Of a DNA stretch of 29,628 nt, positions 24,787-29,628 are shown piece after piece. The stretch is from contig DAITMB010000061.1 in the NCBI GenBank assembly GCA_036835375.1, forward strand, positions 1 through 29,628. Reading direction: 5' to 3'. This DNA comes from JANQTF01 sp036835375. GTDB lineage: Bacteria > Bacteroidota > Bacteroidia > J057. The notes under the pieces are model-generated. The model ran no database searches. It saw nothing but the letters and a program-made list of their open reading frames with translations, and was not told where the DNA came from. A program made the translations under genes and the position numbers. The first letter of the stretch is position 1. Every line of letters begins with the position of its first letter.

Positions 24787-25659
24787 ATGAAGCTCCCCAT
24801 TCATGCTTTTTGGTTCATTCTTTTCGGAATTCTATTCCTAATCAATCCCTCTGCTTTCGCCCAAAATCCCGCTCAAGGATTAGGTACGTACTATGCCGAC
24901 AAGTACCATGGTCGTCCTACTGCCAGCGGCGAATTGTATGATAAATTCAAATTTACGGCTGCTCACAAGACTTTGGCCTTCGGCACCTTGGTTCGAGTAA
25001 CTCGCTTGGACAATGGCCGAGCGGTGGTCGTCAAGATCAACGATCGTGGTCCTTTCTCTCAGGGTCGCATCATTGATGTGTCACGCGTTGCGGCCGAATC
25101 CCTCGACATGATCCGCACAGGCGAGACCCAGGTGCGAATCGAAGTGGTACAAGGCCTCACACCTGGTGCCGTCACGGCGGGAGGCAGTGCCCCTGCCGAC
25201 CCGGCAAGACCTACCACCGGCTACCGCCCCGAAAACCGTGACCTGAGTGCCCTTCCTCTGAGAAATTTTGGCGGCCAACCAGTTGGGAGTGCTGAAAGCG
25301 ATCCCAGAATAAGTCAGCCAGCTACCAGCCCTGCTCCAGCAGCACACCCTGTGATGATTGACGCCGAAAAATATACCCCTGCCTTGTTTCAGCTTGTGGC
25401 TTTCAAACGCGATGCTGACGGTTTCGGCGTTCAAATCGGAGCATTTTTCAGCTTTTATCGCCTGATGGAGCAAATGGACTTGCTTAGCCAAAAAGGAATT
25501 CAAAACACCATTCTTCACAGCGCCATCAAAGACGAACAACCCGTGTTTCGGATACTCGTGGGGCCTTATGAATCCCGCGACGAAGCCAAACGCGCCCTCA
25601 GTACGCTCAAAGGCCAAGGGGTAGAAGGCATCGTAGTCAAATTCAATGACTTGCGTTGA
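24787..25659 (+). CDS. rlpA: RlpA-family lytic transglycosylase with SPOR domain
   Basis: This 290-aa exported protein has the signal peptide ending at PSAFAQ (residue 26). The double-psi beta-barrel domain (about 31-122) has the family signature YYADKYHGRPTASGELYDKF and the motif KINDRGPF. E49, D52, H60 and D86 sit at the spacing of acidic and His residues important for Pseudomonas RlpA activity, which cleaves naked peptidoglycan strands at the septum. A proline/alanine-rich linker leads to a C-terminal SPOR domain (about 210-288; FGVQIGAFFSFYRLMEQMDL and FRILVGPYESRDEAKRAL), which binds denuded peptidoglycan. No lipobox is present, unlike many RlpA proteins. The next gene starts 40 bp later on the same strand. 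Confidence 0.93.
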   Translation: MKLPIHAFWFILFGILFLINPSAFAQNPAQGLGTYYADKYHGRPTASGELYDKFKFTAAHKTLAFGTLVRVTRLDNGRAVVVKINDRGPFSQGRIIDVSRVAAESLDMIRTGETQVRIEVVQGLTPGAVTAGGSAPADPARPTTGYRPENRDLSALPLRNFGGQPVGSAESDPRISQPATSPAPAAHPVMIDAEKYTPALFQLVAFKRDADGFGVQIGAFFSFYRLMEQMDLLSQKGIQNTILHSAIKDEQPVFRILVGPYESRDEAKRALSTLKGQGVEGIVVKFNDLR

Positions 25660-25699
25660 TCTGTTCTCACCCTGGCGAAACCATGAACTAACTTGCTCC

Positions 25700-27292
25700 A
25701 TGAGATTTTGCCGTCATCTTTGTATTCCCCTGTTGTTTCTGTTTTTTGGCCTTCCGCTCACTGCGCAGGTCCCTGCTCCCGACTACACATTTCGGCAGTT
25801 TTTTCCGCCTGAACGGCAGCGCGTCGATCAGCTCCCTGCCAATCCGCTCAAGGCCAGGGCCTGGATTTATTCCGATGGCAGAGCTTTGACTGTCATTGTT
25901 GAAGTCGAAGATTCCGATATTAGGACCTCTCGCAGTTCGACCCATTCGGATCATGTGCAGATCTGGATTGGTCTGGATGATAGTGCTTTTCCTGCCGATT
26001 TTCCTCACGACACACACCCCTATTACCTGGGTGCTCTCAGCAGTCCCTCCCAAGCTCGTTTACAACGCGGAAATGTCACCGCCTCGACTCGAATATTTGC
26101 ACCGCAGGCGCCCGTGCGGTCTCCTGCCCGAGATTGGCTTCAGGAATTTGGCTACCCTGACGAACGATCGGTCATCAATGATTCTCTCTATGTACCAGCG
26201 CCGGAAGCGCTTCGCTCTATGACTGTGCCCTACGGCATGGTTCACTTTGCGCTTTACCCTGACGAGCGGCCCGCAGAATGGCTCAACAAAGGCGATTTCG
26301 CTATACTGTCGCAGGCATTGGGGACTGAGCCCGCTGACTGGATGGCCAATATTCGCTACGATTGCGACACCTTTGAGCACAGGCAAGGCTATATCATATC
26401 CGCTGAAATCCCTTTGGAAGCCTTCGGATTCGTGAAGGTGCCGAGCATGGAATCCATCCGCGTATTGCTCGCTGTCGCCAATGCCTCTCGAAATGGAAGC
26501 CCGGCCAAAATTGAGCTTTTCTCTCAACCAGACCGTCAAGAGCCGCGGCTCGCCAACTTGAAGCTGGTCCAACTTCAGCAACCTCTTCGCATCAACCCCA
26601 CCAATGTGCCTAGCGAGGTGTTTGAGCGGGCAGGCCAATCCCCTACCATGTTTCACAGCAGCCGAGGATGGATGCCCGTCCAGGTTCGCACCGGCCCTCT
26701 GGTATTGCGACCAAGCATGGTATCGAGACAATGGCAGGAAATACAATACTCGCCTGTGTCGATCGGGTATGAAGATTTCCGAAACAAAGGATACGCCGTG
26801 CAGCGCTTGACCCTTGGGTATGACCGGGTAAATATGCCTGGAGAGGAGCAGGATTATTTGTTAATTAATGGCAGCCTGGAAAAATCTTACCGATCAAAAA
26901 GCGAAAGAGTCACAGCAGACAATATCGCCCCTGTGTTCCTATTTCGTTACCCAGACGGAGCTACGGGGATTTTTTTACGCGACAACTTTCCTTTTCATCC
27001 TTACGGATGGGGCGTTTGCGGCACTTGTCTGCAAGAGCGAATGAGAATCTTGCGTGTGACTCCTTCGGGTCTCTCCACGGTCATTCAATGGAAGCAAAGC
27101 GAAGGGCCTGATGCCTCCTTTGACATTCAAGGCTATAGCTTCCCAGGATTTTATCTGACGCAAATTGATCAGATCAAAAACAACGAAATTATCGTCCTTG
27201 TACTCAATCACCGAAGCTTGCGGCAAACCAAGCGCATCAAGCTCACGTTGAGTCCCCGGGAACAGAGCTACCTCGTAGAAATTGATCCTTAA
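25700..27292 (+). CDS. Secreted protein with CBM9/DOMON-like N-terminal domain (530 aa)
   Basis: The start at 25700 gives the signal peptide MRFCRHLCIPLLFLFFGLPL (cleavage after LTAQ near 23) and avoids overlap with rlpA. The region at about 28-245 resembles CBM9/DOMON-type sandwich domains: KARAWIYSDGRALTVIVEVE (residues 50-69), DHVQIWIGLDDSAFP near 83-97, and IISAEIPLEAFGF near 233-245. Such domains bind sugars or metal-coordinated ligands. The C-terminal half (about 330-530) has many beta strands with paired cysteines (VCGTCLQ) and no recognised family. It follows rlpA by 40 bp and is probably in the same operon. Function is unknown. Confidence 0.82.
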   Translation: MRFCRHLCIPLLFLFFGLPLTAQVPAPDYTFRQFFPPERQRVDQLPANPLKARAWIYSDGRALTVIVEVEDSDIRTSRSSTHSDHVQIWIGLDDSAFPADFPHDTHPYYLGALSSPSQARLQRGNVTASTRIFAPQAPVRSPARDWLQEFGYPDERSVINDSLYVPAPEALRSMTVPYGMVHFALYPDERPAEWLNKGDFAILSQALGTEPADWMANIRYDCDTFEHRQGYIISAEIPLEAFGFVKVPSMESIRVLLAVANASRNGSPAKIELFSQPDRQEPRLANLKLVQLQQPLRINPTNVPSEVFERAGQSPTMFHSSRGWMPVQVRTGPLVLRPSMVSRQWQEIQYSPVSIGYEDFRNKGYAVQRLTLGYDRVNMPGEEQDYLLINGSLEKSYRSKSERVTADNIAPVFLFRYPDGATGIFLRDNFPFHPYGWGVCGTCLQERMRILRVTPSGLSTVIQWKQSEGPDASFDIQGYSFPGFYLTQIDQIKNNEIIVLVLNHRSLRQTKRIKLTLSPREQSYLVEIDP

Positions 27293-27536
27293 TTTGGGAT
27301 GTACCGCCCGGGATCATTGGCAGTGCACTCGCAAACATCGGGTCTAGCTGAGGTTGTAGGGATATGTTGGTCCCCTAGAAGGAATATTTCGCCAGCTCGC
27401 CCAGGTAGTCCACATAAACAACACCCTTTGGACGACAACTTTCGTTTTACATGATCGTCCTGCATTCCGTCTCTCTTCGCTGGAAAGACGCCTCATAAGA
27501 ATCAAGAAAATCTATCCACCAGCCTATTTTTTTCGC

Positions 27537-28172
27537 ATGTCCTCCGCCACTCTCTCTTTCAAAGAAGAGCTTGCCAACAGCATTTCCCATGGATTTGGGC
27601 TTCTCTTCGGCATCATTAGTCTCCCTATTCCGATCGCTATTGCAGCCCACAATGGCAACATTCCGGGGCTGGTGGGTGCGAGTATTTTCGGGTTTGGCTT
27701 CCTGATGGTCTTCACATTTTCTACCCTTTATCATGCTTTTGCCGATCCCAAGATCAAGAAAGCGATGCGGGTATTGGATCACATCAGTATTTATTTCCTT
27801 ATTGCTGGCACCTACACTCCCTTTTTGCTCGTGTACATGTTCAACAGCACGGGAATCACGGTTCTCTCCGTTCTCTGGGGCTGTGTGATCCTGGGCACTT
27901 TGGTCAAGCTGTTTGCTACCGGGAAGTGGGATCTCCTTTCGACTGTCATTTACCTCGCCATGGGGTGGTCAGTGATGCTCATTTCAGGCGATTTTTTTGC
28001 CAGTCTCACCACCGCCTGCACCGTATTGGTGGCAGTAGGAGGTGGACTTTACACGCTGGGTGTGCTCTTCTATTTTTGGGAAAAACTCCCCTACAATCAC
28101 GCGATTTGGCACATATTCGTGCTAAGCGCAGCCATTTGCCACTATGTGGCGGTACTGCTCTCGGTGAGTTGA
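27537..28172 (+). CDS. trhA: Hemolysin III / TrhA (PAQR-like) membrane protein
   Basis: The 211-aa seven-helix membrane protein belongs to the hemolysin III family, related to eukaryotic PAQR receptors. Members such as E. coli YqfA (TrhA) affect membrane energetics and fluidity; hemolytic activity is not general. Family motifs are EELANSISHGFGLL (10-23), STLYHAF with H66, RVLDHISIYFLIAGTYTPF with D81, and NHAIWHIFVL with H188 and H192. H66, H188 and H192 match the conserved metal-binding histidines of PAQR proteins. Length is typical. The ATG at 27537 lies after a 244-bp gap with no consensus promoter. It is convergent with the CoA transferase gene. Confidence 0.93.
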   Translation: MSSATLSFKEELANSISHGFGLLFGIISLPIPIAIAAHNGNIPGLVGASIFGFGFLMVFTFSTLYHAFADPKIKKAMRVLDHISIYFLIAGTYTPFLLVYMFNSTGITVLSVLWGCVILGTLVKLFATGKWDLLSTVIYLAMGWSVMLISGDFFASLTTACTVLVAVGGGLYTLGVLFYFWEKLPYNHAIWHIFVLSAAICHYVAVLLSVS

Positions 28173-28193
28173 GGGAAGCACCCGGACCGGGGC

Positions 28194-29489
28194 TCAGGAT
28201 CTTGCTTTGAATCGATCGAATGCCGCTTCTTCTAGCGTTTGTCGGTGATCAGGATGGGCGATTTCAATGAGTGCTTTTGCGCGTTGGCGCAGATTTTTTC
28301 CGTAGAGATTGGCCACGCCAAATTCCGTGATAACATAATGGACGTGCGCGCGCGTCGTCGTGACACTGGCCCCTTCTCGCAGGAAGGGCACGATTTTCGA
28401 CTCTCCATACTTGGTGGAAGAGCCCAAAGCAATGATGGGCTTGCCACCAGGAGAAAGCGAAGCACCGCGAATAAAATCCATTTGGCCCCCAACGCCAGAA
28501 AACTGCAAGGGGCCGATCGAGTCAGCGCAAACCTGACCAGTGAGGTCAATTTCTATGGCGCTGTTGATGGCTGTGACTTTAGGATTTTTCCGAATGATCG
28601 ACGTGTCATTGGTAAATGCACAGTCTTTCATGGCCACAATGGGGTTGTCGTGAATGAAGTCGTACACCCGCTGTGATCCCATCACAAAAGATGCCGTGAT
28701 CCTGTGTGGGAGCACTCGCTTCTCTTCCCCCGTCACCACGCCTGTCTCCACCAAATCGATCAGCCCGTCGGAAAACATTTCTGTATGTACACCCAATCGC
28801 CGATGCCCTTTCAGCTCTTCCAACACTGCGTCAGGAATGCCGCCGATGCCCATTTGCAAGGTAGCCCCATCTTCGACCAGTCCTGAGATATAGCGACCGA
28901 TCTTGCGCTCCACCTCACTGAGGGATCGAGGAGCAACCGCTACGATGGGTCGATTGACCTCCACCGCGAAATCGATTTGGGAAAGGTGAATGGTCCCGTC
29001 GCCATGGGTACGGGGCACCTGAGGATTGATCTCTGCGATCACCATCTTGGCAGACTCGAGGGCTGCTACGGCTATGTCCACCGATGATCCCAGGGAACAG
29101 TACCCATGCTGGTCTGGCGGAGAAACGGAGATCATGGCAACTTCGAGAGATAGGATTTTTCGGCGAAAGAGAAGGGGAATTTCGCTCAGAAAGATGGGCA
29201 AGTAATCGCCATATCCATCTTGAATGGACTTGCGGGCGTTTCCCCCCACAAAGCAGGCATTGAGGTGAAAGCTCTTGGCCACTGCTGGGTCGAGATAGGG
29301 TGCAGGGCCTTCCGTGTGGATGTGAAATGGTTCCACATTGCGCAGTTCGGATGCTCTCTCTACCATCGCAGCCACGAGAAGTTGCGGCGTCATGGCTACG
29401 CTGTGGATGAACACTCGATCGCCGGACTTGATACACTTCACAGCCTCTTGGGCTGTCACAAACTGGGTCTTGGATGACTTATTCTTCAT
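28194..29489 (-). CDS. Acetyl-CoA hydrolase/transferase-family CoA transferase
   Basis: The 431-aa enzyme is similar to 4-hydroxybutyrate/acetate and propionate CoA-transferases. These move CoA between an acyl-CoA and acetate or another acid through a glutamyl-CoA intermediate in the cytoplasm. The catalytic Glu is likely E237 in GVHTEMFSDG. The glycine-rich MGIGGIPDAVLEEL (213-226) and FSGVGGQMDFIRGASLSPGG near the C-terminus are family motifs that bind CoA, and ITEFGVANLYGKNLRQRA is the usual C-terminal motif. The ATG at 29489 gives the normal N-terminus (KTQFVTAQEAVKCIKSGDRV); the frame extends 17 codons further. The true substrate may be acetate, 4-hydroxybutyrate, butyrate or succinate. 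It stands alone at the window edge and is convergent with trhA. Confidence 0.9.
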   Translation of the reverse strand: MKNKSSKTQFVTAQEAVKCIKSGDRVFIHSVAMTPQLLVAAMVERASELRNVEPFHIHTEGPAPYLDPAVAKSFHLNACFVGGNARKSIQDGYGDYLPIFLSEIPLLFRRKILSLEVAMISVSPPDQHGYCSLGSSVDIAVAALESAKMVIAEINPQVPRTHGDGTIHLSQIDFAVEVNRPIVAVAPRSLSEVERKIGRYISGLVEDGATLQMGIGGIPDAVLEELKGHRRLGVHTEMFSDGLIDLVETGVVTGEEKRVLPHRITASFVMGSQRVYDFIHDNPIVAMKDCAFTNDTSIIRKNPKVTAINSAIEIDLTGQVCADSIGPLQFSGVGGQMDFIRGASLSPGGKPIIALGSSTKYGESKIVPFLREGASVTTTRAHVHYVITEFGVANLYGKNLRQRAKALIEIAHPDHRQTLEEAAFDRFKARS

Positions 29490-29628
29490 GGGCTTTTCAT
29501 GATGAGATACCTGGTAATTCAGCACAAAGCTGCTTTCCACATGGATCGGTGGAAAGAGCTATTGATAGGCAAAGCAGAAACAAAAATCATTTGCTTCGGT
29601 GAAAAATCGCGAATGGGCAATACGATAA

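Noticed and set aside
26060..26746. 228-codon minus-strand ORF
   Set aside because: It is antisense to the CBM9/DOMON-like gene and lacks independent support.

Overview
The window looks like a chromosomal segment of a Bacteroidota bacterium. Secreted proteins carry typical Bacteroidota signal peptides. There is a choice-of-anchor-B/carboxypeptidase-regulatory protein with a C-terminal tail resembling a type IX secretion (T9SS) sorting domain. Genes mostly lack strong Shine-Dalgarno sequences, and several promoters can be drawn with the Bacteroidota consensus (-33 TTTG, -7 TAnnTTTG). A Saprospiria/Lewinella-like source would fit, but the sequence alone does not prove it. No rRNA, tRNA, CRISPR array or transposase gene was seen.

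Layout. (1) 218-5518, minus strand: four envelope genes read from high to low coordinate, namely a lipoprotein, two small secreted proteins and a secreted leucine-rich-repeat (LRR) protein. (2) 5519-6350: a divergent intergenic region containing a MITE-like element with terminal inverted repeats and an 8-bp flanking direct repeat, then a terminator-like hairpin and a possible promoter. (3) 6351-11639, plus strand: a very large (1762 aa) multi-pass membrane protein with Cache-like sensor domains and a cytoplasmic NTPase-like, winged-helix region. (4) 11640-12604: a long gene-poor stretch with one doubtful small ORF. (5) 12605-15476, plus: an outer-membrane barrel-like protein, an OsmC-family protein and the PLP enzyme MetZ. 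(6) 15531-19552, minus: an NADPH:quinone-reductase-like enzyme, a histidine kinase/response regulator pair and a small secreted protein. (7) 19986-23787, minus: a degenerate M23 (LytM) lipoprotein and the choice-of-anchor-B protein. (8) 24111-24578, minus: RNase HI. (9) 24787-28172, plus: RlpA with a SPOR domain, a secreted CBM9/DOMON-like protein and a hemolysin-III/TrhA membrane protein. (10) 28194-29489, minus: an acetyl-CoA hydrolase/transferase-family CoA transferase.

The most promising candidate for an undescribed system is 218-11639. A giant sensor-like membrane protein is encoded divergently from four exported proteins. Two of these (the LRR protein N-terminus and the 199-aa protein), and possibly a third, appear to share one domain. 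The LRR protein is built from three modules, each opening with a WW-x-x-x-x-x-x-x-W signature. The giant protein's cytoplasmic region looks like two tandem NTPase-like halves without P-loop residues. A trans-envelope sensing or conflict/signalling role is inference only. The remainder is ordinary metabolic and envelope housekeeping, with a few regulatory palindromes worth checking.
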